DNA from: Ferruginibacter sp.
Lineage (GTDB): Bacteria; Bacteroidota; Bacteroidia; Chitinophagales; Chitinophagaceae
DNA length: 64,000 bases
Direction: 5' to 3'
NCBI GenBank assembly: GCA_013141435.1
Contig: JABFQZ010000040.1
Span: 1-64,000, forward strand
The position numbers and the translations under genes are program-made. Below the pieces are notes generated by a model, which saw only the letters and a program-made list of their open reading frames with translations, did no database searches and was not told the DNA's origin. Positions 58,041 through 64,000 of this stretch are shown piece after piece (position 1 is the stretch's first letter; the number at the start of each line of letters is the position of its first letter).

Positions 58041-59330
58041 ATGAGCTATATCGCATCCATTCATGCAAGACAAATTTTAGACAGTAGAGGTAATCCAACT
58101 ATAGAGGTGGACGTACTAACCGAAAACGAAAGGTTAGGAAGAGCAGCTGTACCTAGTGGTGCAAGTACTGGCATACATGAGGCAGCAGAGTTAAGAGATA
58201 ATAAAAAAAACTATTATGGCGGCAAATCGGTATTAAAAGCTGTAAATAATGTAAATGGCTTAATATCCGAAAATTTATTGGGCTGGGAAGTAGCAGACCA
58301 AACAGGTATAGATGCTATGATGATAGCGCTAGATGGTACCAAAAACAAAAGTAAACTTGGCGCAAATGCCATACTAGCTGTAAGTTTAGCTGTAGCAAAA
58401 GCTGCTGCGTTAGAAGCAAATTTGCCTTTGTACAGATATATAGGCGGTACTAATGCAAAAGTACTACCAATACCAATGATGAATATTTTAAACGGCGGAG
58501 CGCATGCCGATAATAAAATAGATTTTCAAGAATTTATGGTAATGCCCGTAGGAGCAAAATCTTTTAGCGAAGGATTACAATGGGGAGTAGAAATTTTTCA
58601 TGCGTTAAAAACAGTATTAAAGAAAAAAGGATATAGCACAAATGTGGGCGACGAAGGTGGTTTTGCGCCAAATATACAAAGTAACGAAGAAGCAATAGAA
58701 ACAGTACTTACCGCCATACAAGTAGCAGGCTATAAAACTGGTAGCCAAATTGGGATTGCAATGGATGCAGCAAATAGTGAGTTGTGGAATGCCAAAGAGA
58801 AAAAGTACATTTTTCATAAAAGCGATGGTAAAAAAATGACCAGTGAGCAATTGGTAAAATATTGGGAAAGTTGGGTAAAACAATACCCTATTATATCTAT
58901 AGAAGATGGTATGGCAGAAGATGATTGGAAAGGGTGGAAAATGCTAACCGATGCTGTTGGTAAAAAATGTCAGATTGTAGGCGACGATTTATTTGTAACC
59001 AATGTAGATAGATTAGAAAGAGGTATAAAAGAAGAAATTGCAAATGGGTTATTAGTAAAAGTAAACCAAATAGGTACACTTACCGAAACCATAAATGCAG
59101 TAAGCATGGCTCAAAATGCTGGTTACAATACTATAATGAGTCATAGAAGTGGCGAAACTGAAGATAGTACCATAGCAGATTTAGCAGTAGCATTAAATTG
59201 TGGGCAAATAAAAACGGGCTCAGCAAGCCGTAGCGATCGTATGGCAAAATACAATCAACTTATACGTATCGAAGAAATATTGGCCGATAGTGGCATTTAT
59301 CCATCTGGTAAAGTAAAGTTTGGTAAATAG
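58041..59330 (+). CDS. eno: Enolase
   Basis: 429 residues. Converts 2-phosphoglycerate to phosphoenolpyruvate. N-terminal [47 protein letters not shown] (magnesium and substrate region), [22 protein letters not shown] and the loop [20 protein letters not shown], with Lys in VNQIGTLTE. Complete and canonical. An intrinsic terminator follows; ftsB/divIC is the next gene, an association seen in other genomes. Confidence 0.98.
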   Translation: MSYIASIHARQILDSRGNPTIEVDVLTENERLGRAAVPSGASTGIHEAAELRDNKKNYYGGKSVLKAVNNVNGLISENLLGWEVADQTGIDAMMIALDGTKNKSKLGANAILAVSLAVAKAAALEANLPLYRYIGGTNAKVLPIPMMNILNGGAHADNKIDFQEFMVMPVGAKSFSEGLQWGVEIFHALKTVLKKKGYSTNVGDEGGFAPNIQSNEEAIETVLTAIQVAGYKTGSQIGIAMDAANSELWNAKEKKYIFHKSDGKKMTSEQLVKYWESWVKQYPIISIEDGMAEDDWKGWKMLTDAVGKKCQIVGDDLFVTNVDRLERGIKEEIANGLLVKVNQIGTLTETINAVSMAQNAGYNTIMSHRSGETEDSTIADLAVALNCGQIKTGSASRSDRMAKYNQLIRIEEILADSGIYPSGKVKFGK

Positions 59331-59359
59331 TAATTAAAAGAACTGAAAATAGAATTAAG

Positions 59360-59398
59360 AACCAATTAGTCACTTCATTAGAGACTAATTGGTTTTTT
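59360..59398 (+). terminator. Intrinsic terminator of eno
   Basis: 12-bp perfect arms AACCAATTAGTC (59360-59371) and GACTAATTGGTT (59383-59394), followed by a T-run, 29 bp after the eno stop. Confidence 0.88.
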
Positions 59399-59434
59399 AG
59401 CAAAAAATATTAATAAACTTAGTTGGTTTTTTAT

Positions 59435-59442
59435 TACATTTG
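59435..59442 (+). promoter_or_regulatory. -7 box TACATTTG, 3 nt from ftsB-like ATG
   Basis: Exact TAnnTTTG, ending 3 nt before the ATG at 59446 and after the eno terminator. Supports this ATG over the in-frame TTG at 59440 inside the box. Confidence 0.47.
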
Positions 59443-59445
59443 ATT

Positions 59446-59745
59446 ATGAATATTAAAACATTCAAACATATTTTTGGCTATTTAAAAAATAAATATATTA
59501 TAACTATATTGGCTTTTATAGTATGGATGTTGTTTTTTGACCCCAAAGATGTTGGGTTAATGATTGATAGAAATAGTAAATTAAAAAACTTGAAAATTAG
59601 TGAACAACATTTATTATCGGAAATAAAGGAAACAAAAAAAGAATTGCTTTTACTTAAAACAGATGCAGCATCTATAGAAAAATATGCAAGAGAAAGGTTT
59701 TATATGAAAAAAGACAATGAAGAGCTCTTTATCTATAAAAATTAA
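59446..59745 (+). CDS. FtsB/DivIC-family septum initiator
   Basis: 99 residues. An N-terminal transmembrane helix (YIITILAFIVWMLFF, about 18-32) is followed by a heptad-rich periplasmic coiled coil (IDRNSKLKNLKISEQHLLSEIKETKKELLLLKTDAASIEKYARERFYMKKDNEELFIY). The KYARERFYMKKxNE block is the family's conserved end. Such proteins bridge FtsL and FtsQ in the divisome. It is adjacent to eno as in many bacteria. Confidence 0.9.
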   Translation: MNIKTFKHIFGYLKNKYIITILAFIVWMLFFDPKDVGLMIDRNSKLKNLKISEQHLLSEIKETKKELLLLKTDAASIEKYARERFYMKKDNEELFIYKN

Positions 59746-59822
59746 TTTTTTAATACACAATATTTTTTTGTGTATTGCGTTTTTATTAAAATGAAACACT
59801 ATTTAACGATACAAAATATTTT

Positions 59823-60065
59823 ATGACAGAAATTACACAGGAAGAGTTGGTTCAATTTCTTTATAATGAAGCACCTCCTGAAAAAATATACCATATAGAG
59901 CAACAATTAGAAGTAGATACTTTGCTTCAAGAAAGGTTTAAAGACCTTAAAATAGCAAAAAACAAACTTGATAAAATAAAGTTAATATCCCCAGACAAAC
60001 GTTCGGTGGATAATATTTTTAATTATTCTAAACGAGGAATTTTAGAATTGGATACATTAAAGTAA
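59823..60065 (+). CDS. Small hypothetical protein with EELVQFLYNE motif
   Basis: 80 residues: a helical N-terminus TQEELVQFLYNEAPPEKIYHIEQQLEVDTLLQERFKDLKIAKNKLDKI resembles the N-terminal segment of Bacteroidota anti-sigma-like or zf-HC2-related proteins, but it lacks Cys and His. The rest is a short basic linker with a final helix. It has its own terminator. No sigma factor gene is adjacent, so an anti-sigma role cannot be supported; conserved in Chitinophagaceae from memory only. Confidence 0.7.
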   Translation: MTEITQEELVQFLYNEAPPEKIYHIEQQLEVDTLLQERFKDLKIAKNKLDKIKLISPDKRSVDNIFNYSKRGILELDTLK

Positions 60066-60084
60066 TAAGAAATTAAAAAACTAT

Positions 60085-60111
60085 ATGCCCGTAAAATTGC
60101 GGGCATTTTTT
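60085..60111 (+). terminator. Terminator before nth
   Basis: ATGCCCG (60085-60091) and CGGGCAT (60100-60106) with a T-run after. It overlaps an in-frame ATG upstream of nth, showing that this ATG is not the nth start. Confidence 0.85.
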
Positions 60112-60747
60112 ATGACAAAAAAACAGCGATACACTTTCTTTATAAATTATTTTTTGGAGCATGCTCCAAATGCCGAAACCGAGCTATTATACGATAATCC
60201 ATTTCAATTATTGGTAGCTGTAATTTTATCGGCACAGTGTACCGATAAAAGGGTAAACATAACAACCCCAGCAATTTTTGCAAAATATCCTGATGCAAAA
60301 GCTATGAGTAATGCAATAATAGATGATATTTTTACGTTAATAAAAAGTATATCATATCCAAATAATAAGGCCAAACACCTTGCAGGTATGAGTAAAATGC
60401 TCATGGAAAAATATAATGGAAATGTACCTATGACAGTAAGTGAATTAATAGAATTGCCTGGTGTGGGTAGAAAAACGGCAAATGTGGTAACTTCTGTAAT
60501 TGATAATCAACCTAATATGGCTGTAGATACACATGTTTTTAGAGTAAGTGCAAGATTAGGCTTAACTACTTTGGCAAAAACGCCAGAGGCTTGCGAAAAA
60601 CAATTAATAAAAAATATACCTAAAGAGCTTGTGTATAAAGCTCATCATTGGTTAATTTTGCATGGAAGATACATTTGTTTGGCAAGAAAACCAAAATGTG
60701 AAGTATGTGGGTTGAAACAAATTTGTAAATTTTACGTATTAATATAA
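60112..60747 (+). CDS. nth: Endonuclease III
   Basis: 211 residues from the ATG at 60112 (MTKKQRYTFFINYFLE). Bifunctional DNA glycosylase/AP lyase for oxidised pyrimidines. HhH motif ELPGVGRKTANVVTSV with catalytic Lys, catalytic Asp in VDTHVFRVSARLGL, and the 4Fe-4S cluster Cys pattern C-x6-C-x2-C-x5-C in CLARKPKCEVCGLKQICKF. The upstream ATG at 60085 is inside the terminator hairpin and is rejected. Fe-S delivery by the Nfu protein is plausible. Confidence 0.96.
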   Translation: MTKKQRYTFFINYFLEHAPNAETELLYDNPFQLLVAVILSAQCTDKRVNITTPAIFAKYPDAKAMSNAIIDDIFTLIKSISYPNNKAKHLAGMSKMLMEKYNGNVPMTVSELIELPGVGRKTANVVTSVIDNQPNMAVDTHVFRVSARLGLTTLAKTPEACEKQLIKNIPKELVYKAHHWLILHGRYICLARKPKCEVCGLKQICKFYVLI

Positions 60748-60820
60748 AAATTTAATATTATTTTCTTTTTAAGAGGAAAATACTATTAATTTACACAAAA
60801 TCCTATTTAAAATTAAAAAA

Positions 60821-61756
60821 ATGAAAAAATTTTTTTTAGCGCTTAGTATGATTGTTTTATTTATGAGCACTCATAATAATGCAATTGCACAATATTACTT
60901 TTTTGATGATGAGTATTATGATAGCCCAATATTGTACGAAGCTGGTATATCATTAAATGCTATGAACTCTTTAACTGATATTGGAGGCACAAAGGGTATA
61001 GGGCGCAAATTTTTTAAAGACCTAAATATTGGATACACTCATGCAAGTGGCGGAGTGTTTTTTAGTGTAGCATATAAAAACGCAGTAGCTTTAAGGTTAG
61101 AAGGTACATTTGGTAAAATATCGGCAAATGATAAAGTACTATCAAATGTACCAGTTACTGATATTGCATTTGAAAGGTTTAATAGAAACTTAAATTTTAG
61201 AAGCTATATTTCGGAAGTAGCATTATTATTAGAAATACACCCAAAGTACATTTTTATAGATTGGCCAGCAAGAGATGATGCTCCACCAAGAACATCGCCA
61301 TATATTATTGCTGGAGTTGGTTATTTTTCTTTTAACCCACAAACAAAATTAGCAGGAAGCAATAGATGGATTGATTTACAACCCTTGCATACCGAAGGAC
61401 AAGGTTTTGCTGAATATGGAAGAAAAAATTATAACTTATCTCAAATAAATATTCCTTTAGGTGCCGGTTTAAAATACGAATTATCACCTTTGGTAAACCT
61501 TAGAGGAGAATTTGTATATCGTAAAACTTTTACTGATTACATAGATGATTTAAGTACCACCTATATTGACCCAGCTTTGTTTTCTAAATATCTTACTCCA
61601 CAACAAGAAGCAAATGCCAAATTGTTATATGATAGGCAAATATTAAACCATGCTGGAATAGACGGAAAAAGAGGTACTGTTACTAATAAGGATGCTTATT
61701 TTACTTTCAATTTAAAATTGAGTGTTGTTATAGGTAGAGAAAGAATGAGAAGATAA
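60821..61756 (+). CDS. DUF6089-family outer-membrane beta-barrel protein
   Basis: 311 residues. Signal peptide MKKFFLALSMIVLFMSTHNNAIAQ, then YYFFDDEYYDSPILYEAGISLNAMNSLTDIGGTKGIGRKFFKDLNIGYTHASGGVFFSVAYKNAVALRLEGTFGKI matches the DUF6089 barrel by its GG.KG.G.KF and NAMN elements, as I recall it. Amphipathic strands continue to the end (KLSVVIGRERMRR). Probably a surface or porin-like barrel; no ligand known. It stands alone with a promoter-less upstream gap of 73 bp. Confidence 0.85.
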   Translation: MKKFFLALSMIVLFMSTHNNAIAQYYFFDDEYYDSPILYEAGISLNAMNSLTDIGGTKGIGRKFFKDLNIGYTHASGGVFFSVAYKNAVALRLEGTFGKISANDKVLSNVPVTDIAFERFNRNLNFRSYISEVALLLEIHPKYIFIDWPARDDAPPRTSPYIIAGVGYFSFNPQTKLAGSNRWIDLQPLHTEGQGFAEYGRKNYNLSQINIPLGAGLKYELSPLVNLRGEFVYRKTFTDYIDDLSTTYIDPALFSKYLTPQQEANAKLLYDRQILNHAGIDGKRGTVTNKDAYFTFNLKLSVVIGRERMRR

Positions 61757-62082
61757 TTTTATTTTTGAAATAAAGGGCTTTAAATCAAAAAGTTAATATA
61801 TAAATTAACTAAAAATCATATATTGTAGAAGAATTTCTACAAAAAACTTTAAAAATATTTGTTTATTTGATTATATGTTCCTATTTTTACAAAGGTTTTT
61901 CATAGGATATTGGATTTTAAAGCGGGACTAGATTTTTATCTTGGTCCCTTTTTTTTGTTTTTTACTTTTATAAAATGCTATTAAACCTGAGTTCGGTTTA
62001 AGCAGCTATTAATTTTGGTTGATTTATTTGTTCTATTAGCAGAGGATTAGTTTCTTTAATATCTTTTTTAATAGAAGGTTTC
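61757..62082. other. Intergenic region with an orphan terminator
   Basis: 326 bp between the DUF6089 gene and the transposase remnant. The only structure seen is the hairpin at 61924-61956. No IS end repeats could be picked out next to the transposase fragment. Confidence 0.5.
61924..61956 (+). terminator. Terminator hairpin GGGAC/GTCCC with T8
   Basis: GGGAC (61924-61928) pairs with GTCCC (61944-61948), extended by wobble pairs, followed by eight T. It is 167 bp beyond the DUF6089 stop, so it may end that transcript or an unannotated small RNA. Confidence 0.7.
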
Positions 62083-62537
62083 TTAGGAAAAAAAAAGTAA
62101 GCTGCAAATAGCTCCCATGATGTTTAAAATAAAATCTGCAATACTTCTATGTCTTGTGTGCTCTACTTGGTAAATATTTTTTAGTACATCATTTACTGTT
62201 TCAATTACAGAGCGTTTTCTGAGCAATAATTTTTCTTCGTTGCTCAATGCTTTTTCTTTCATATTTCTTCTTACTGCAGTTATTAATTGTAATCCATCAT
62301 CGAATAATAAATCTGCTAATACTTTATTGATATAGCCTTTATCGCCAAACATTTTTCCAAATATTTCCTTGGTCATTCGAGTAATTAGTCTGACATTACT
62401 ATCGCTTATATTGCCCTGTGAGATATAGAAAGAGAGAATTTTCCCTTATCATTTATAATAAAATGCAACTTAAAACCAAAGAACCAACCTACTGTAGATT
62501 TACCTACTTTTGCTAAGCCGCTGTTACCTGCTGGGCT
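62083..62537 (-). pseudogene. IS982-like transposase remnant, frameshifted and 5'-truncated
   Basis: On the minus strand a C-terminal DDE transposase fragment reads FGKMFGDKGYINKVLADLLFDDGLQLITAVRRNMKEK...LLRKRSVIETVNDVLKNIYQVEHTRHRSIADF, typical of IS982-family ends (a DKGY block and the RRxxIETVND, EHTRHRS signature). Upstream DNA continues the similarity in another frame (GLAKVGKSTVGWFFGFKLHFIINDKG), then after a frameshift near 62440 as KILSFYISQGNISDSNVRLITR. The N-terminus and inverted terminal repeats are missing. The element cannot be active. It marks a past insertion between the DUF6089 gene and the CPBP gene. Confidence 0.8.
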
Positions 62538-62563
62538 TTATACGGGTCTATTTTTTTAATGAA

Positions 62564-63280
62564 TTAAGTAGTCTTGGTAGAAAGTAAAAATAATGCCCCA
62601 ATAATTATTATGTCTTGAATAAAGTGAATTGTCCAAGCCCAAAAAAAACCATTTGTCTCGTACAATGATTTTGCTAAAACAAGTCCTAAAACACCTGCCA
62701 TTGTAGCACCAATAAGTCCGCTTGGCATCCCTGCTAAATGTGGGAGACCAAAAAGTATTGCTGAAATTATAAAAATGGTCATTGGAGAAAGAAGCTTTAT
62801 CAACGGTGATACAATACCCATTCTATAAATCATTTCTTCACCAAATGAATTTGTTAGTGAGAATAGTAAAATCCAAAATATTCCGCTTTGCAATTGCTCC
62901 CATTCAATAGTTACATTTTTCAATTGAAAAAACATAAATATTCCCGTCACCAAGCTTATAATGATTGTCAATGAAATTCCTGTTTTAAGCCAGCTGTCTC
63001 CCGCCTTAATACCAAATAATTTCATTTCTTCTGATGTAGCAGAAAGATTACCAAACGTAAAAAAGTTTGTAAATGTCACTCTGTTTAAAAAGTAAGTAGT
63101 TACTAATGATAGCAACGTTATTCCTAAAAGGATAATTTGATAATTTGCTTGAAAATTTATATATGTATTCGTAGAAATTGAAAATAATTTTGCTGTTTTA
63201 AGATAGATTGATGACAAAAGAATTAGTCCTGTATAAACTATTACAAGAATTATCGGAAGTGCTATTTTTAATTTTACCAT
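62564..63280 (-). CDS. CPBP-family intramembrane metalloprotease (Abi/CAAX-like)
   Basis: 238 residues with about six or seven helices. The three motifs are visible: FGEEMIYRMGIVSP (EExxxR), FGLPHLAGM (FxxxH) and AWTIHFIQDIII (HxxxD). CPBP proteins cleave CAAX-like or peptide substrates in the membrane and include bacteriocin self-immunity factors; the specific role is unknown. It is followed in the same direction by a beta-barrel gene whose stop is 4 bp upstream of this start, so the two may be cotranscribed. A position next to the IS remnant suggests an accessory region. Confidence 0.87.
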   Translation of the reverse strand: MVKLKIALPIILVIVYTGLILLSSIYLKTAKLFSISTNTYINFQANYQIILLGITLLSLVTTYFLNRVTFTNFFTFGNLSATSEEMKLFGIKAGDSWLKTGISLTIIISLVTGIFMFFQLKNVTIEWEQLQSGIFWILLFSLTNSFGEEMIYRMGIVSPLIKLLSPMTIFIISAILFGLPHLAGMPSGLIGATMAGVLGLVLAKSLYETNGFFWAWTIHFIQDIIIIGALFLLSTKTT

Positions 63281-63284
63281 AATT

Positions 63285-64000
63285 TTATTTATTTTTTTTA
63301 CTTTTTACATTTTTAAACCTTGACGGGTAGAATACAGCTTGTATTACATTATATTCAATTTGATTTTGACTAAAAGATTTGCCGTTTATTTCAAATTTTG
63401 AAAAAGGATACCAACGTAAATTTGTTCTCAATACAAACCATTGCTCTGTCTTTCCTGGTAAAATATCCCAACCAAAAGTTATTCCCGGTGTTATTTTATT
63501 GTATGTATTACTTAAATTAGTTGTGTTATTTTTCTCTGAATAATTGATGTTGTCATACGCCAAATTTAGTCCTATGTAAGGCGTAAAGCCACTATAGTCT
63601 GTCAAATATTTGTAGGCTTCTAATGCAAATGAATTTTTCTTTATAATTTGTGTTGTGCCGTATGCCTCATTCGTAAACTTTGGATTTCTAAATGATAATG
63701 CAGTTACTAATCCTGATTTATTAAACTGATAGCCAAATGCTAACTCAAGATATGTATTTGATATTGGCTTCTTGTTGAAATAAGAGAATTTACTTTCGTT
63801 GTAGTCTGAATTTGAAAGCATAAATGATGTTGAAGGTCCAATTCCAAAAAACCAATCCCCTTTTTTAAAAGCTCCTAAAGTTGGGTTTGAAACATTTGGA
63901 AATGAATTAAGTCTTGAATTTTCTTTTTCCATATTTTTAGAACGAGTGCTTTCAAATGAGTAAACTAAGCCAAAGTATGCACTCCAATTTGGTGTTTGTA
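63285..64000 (-). CDS. Outer-membrane beta-barrel protein, 5'-truncated by window edge
   Basis: The frame stays open past the ATG at 63932 to the window end: upstream codons read QTPNWSAYFGLVYSFESTRSKN, so that ATG is internal. The visible part has amphipathic strands (FKKGDWFFGIGPSTSFMLS, NTYLELAFGYQFNKSGLVTALSFRN, TPYIGLNLAYDNINYSEKN, KITPGITFGWDILPGKTEQWFVLRTNLRWYPF, NQIEYNVIQAVFYPSRF) of a beta-barrel. No signal peptide is visible because the start is outside. Family not identified; function unknown. Confidence 0.7.
   Translation of the reverse strand, partial: QTPNWSAYFGLVYSFESTRSKNMEKENSRLNSFPNVSNPTLGAFKKGDWFFGIGPSTSFMLSNSDYNESKFSYFNKKPISNTYLELAFGYQFNKSGLVTALSFRNPKFTNEAYGTTQIIKKNSFALEAYKYLTDYSGFTPYIGLNLAYDNINYSEKNNTTNLSNTYNKITPGITFGWDILPGKTEQWFVLRTNLRWYPFSKFEINGKSFSQNQIEYNVIQAVFYPSRFKNVKSKKNK

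Noticed and set aside
60085-60111. ATG of nth at 60085
   Set aside because: It lies inside a terminator hairpin (ATGCCCG/CGGGCAT plus T-run), and the ATG at 60112 gives the normal endonuclease III N-terminus.
62083-62537. Intact IS982-family insertion sequence
   Set aside because: N-terminal half is missing and a frameshift splits the remainder; no inverted repeats seen.
63285-63932. Beta-barrel gene starting at the ATG at 63932
   Set aside because: The frame continues upstream to the window edge with beta-strand-like residues, so the gene is truncated rather than complete.

Overview
The window is a low-GC (roughly one third G+C by eye) chromosomal segment of a Bacteroidota bacterium, most likely a member of the Chitinophagaceae or a close relative. 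The evidence is the gene content (GldA-type ABC ATPase, DUF6089 and other outer-membrane beta-barrels, fused 2-oxoacid dehydrogenase E1, bacterial GH3 protein, single Rel enzyme) and the recurrent Bacteroidota -7 promoter box TAnnTTTG upstream of many genes. Almost everything is vertical housekeeping DNA. The accessory pieces are a four-gene cassette at 40.8-45.3 kb, an AbiEii-type pair at 27.1-28.0 kb and a decayed IS982-type transposase with neighbours at 62-64 kb.

Layout. 0-9.5 kb: end of rnhB, a hybrid histidine kinase, mnmG, ybeY, feoA, nadD, chrA, an Fe(II)/2OG-type oxygenase and nadA. Two parS-like palindromes lie between mnmG and ybeY. 9.5-10.07 kb: a gene-free AT-rich region with two perfect DnaA boxes, a 36-bp perfect palindrome and repeated TTATTAACA words, proposed here as a candidate replication origin. 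10-14.7 kb: a PpiD/SurA-like foldase, then nfu-pnuC-tag-nadR-like kinase. 14.7-26.5 kb: mtgA, lysE-type exporter, GH3, MFS transporter, DUF2461, ligA, small secreted repeat protein, amidohydrolase, GNAT/FemAB-like protein, DEAD-box helicase. 26.6-34.6 kb: thioredoxin, AbiEii pair, prolyl-hydroxylase-like oxygenase, alpha/beta hydrolase, lone 2-oxoacid:ferredoxin oxidoreductase beta subunit, beta-barrel, PAP2 phosphatase, fused E1. 34.7-37.8 kb: rplM-rpsI-rpsB-tsf with a promoter, a leader hairpin and a terminator. 37.8-40.7 kb: DsbA-like protein, methyltransferase, AhpD-like protein, S1/P1 nuclease.

40.8-45.3 kb: the most interesting locus, a tightly overlapping operon of a C5-cytosine DNA methyltransferase, a protein with two GHKL ATPase modules and a histidine-kinase H-box, a receiver-domain protein, and a small protein with a His/Cys arrangement like clan CD (caspase/CHAT/gingipain-like) peptidases. 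No restriction endonuclease is present. The set reads as methylation or DNA-state sensing, then phosphorelay, then proteolytic effector, and may be a defence or programmed-death module.

45.4-64 kb: DUF4260, Crp/Fnr regulator, amidase, rel, small protein, gamma-glutamylcyclotransferase-like protein, lpxH, MscS channel, gldA, ricT, holB, eno, ftsB/divIC, small protein, nth, DUF6089 beta-barrel, IS982 remnant, CPBP protease and a beta-barrel cut by the window edge. NAD supply genes (nadD, nadA, pnuC, nadR-like) cluster within 9 kb of the candidate origin. At least five genes have a TAnnTTTG box ending exactly 4 nt before the ATG, which suggests leaderless transcripts.
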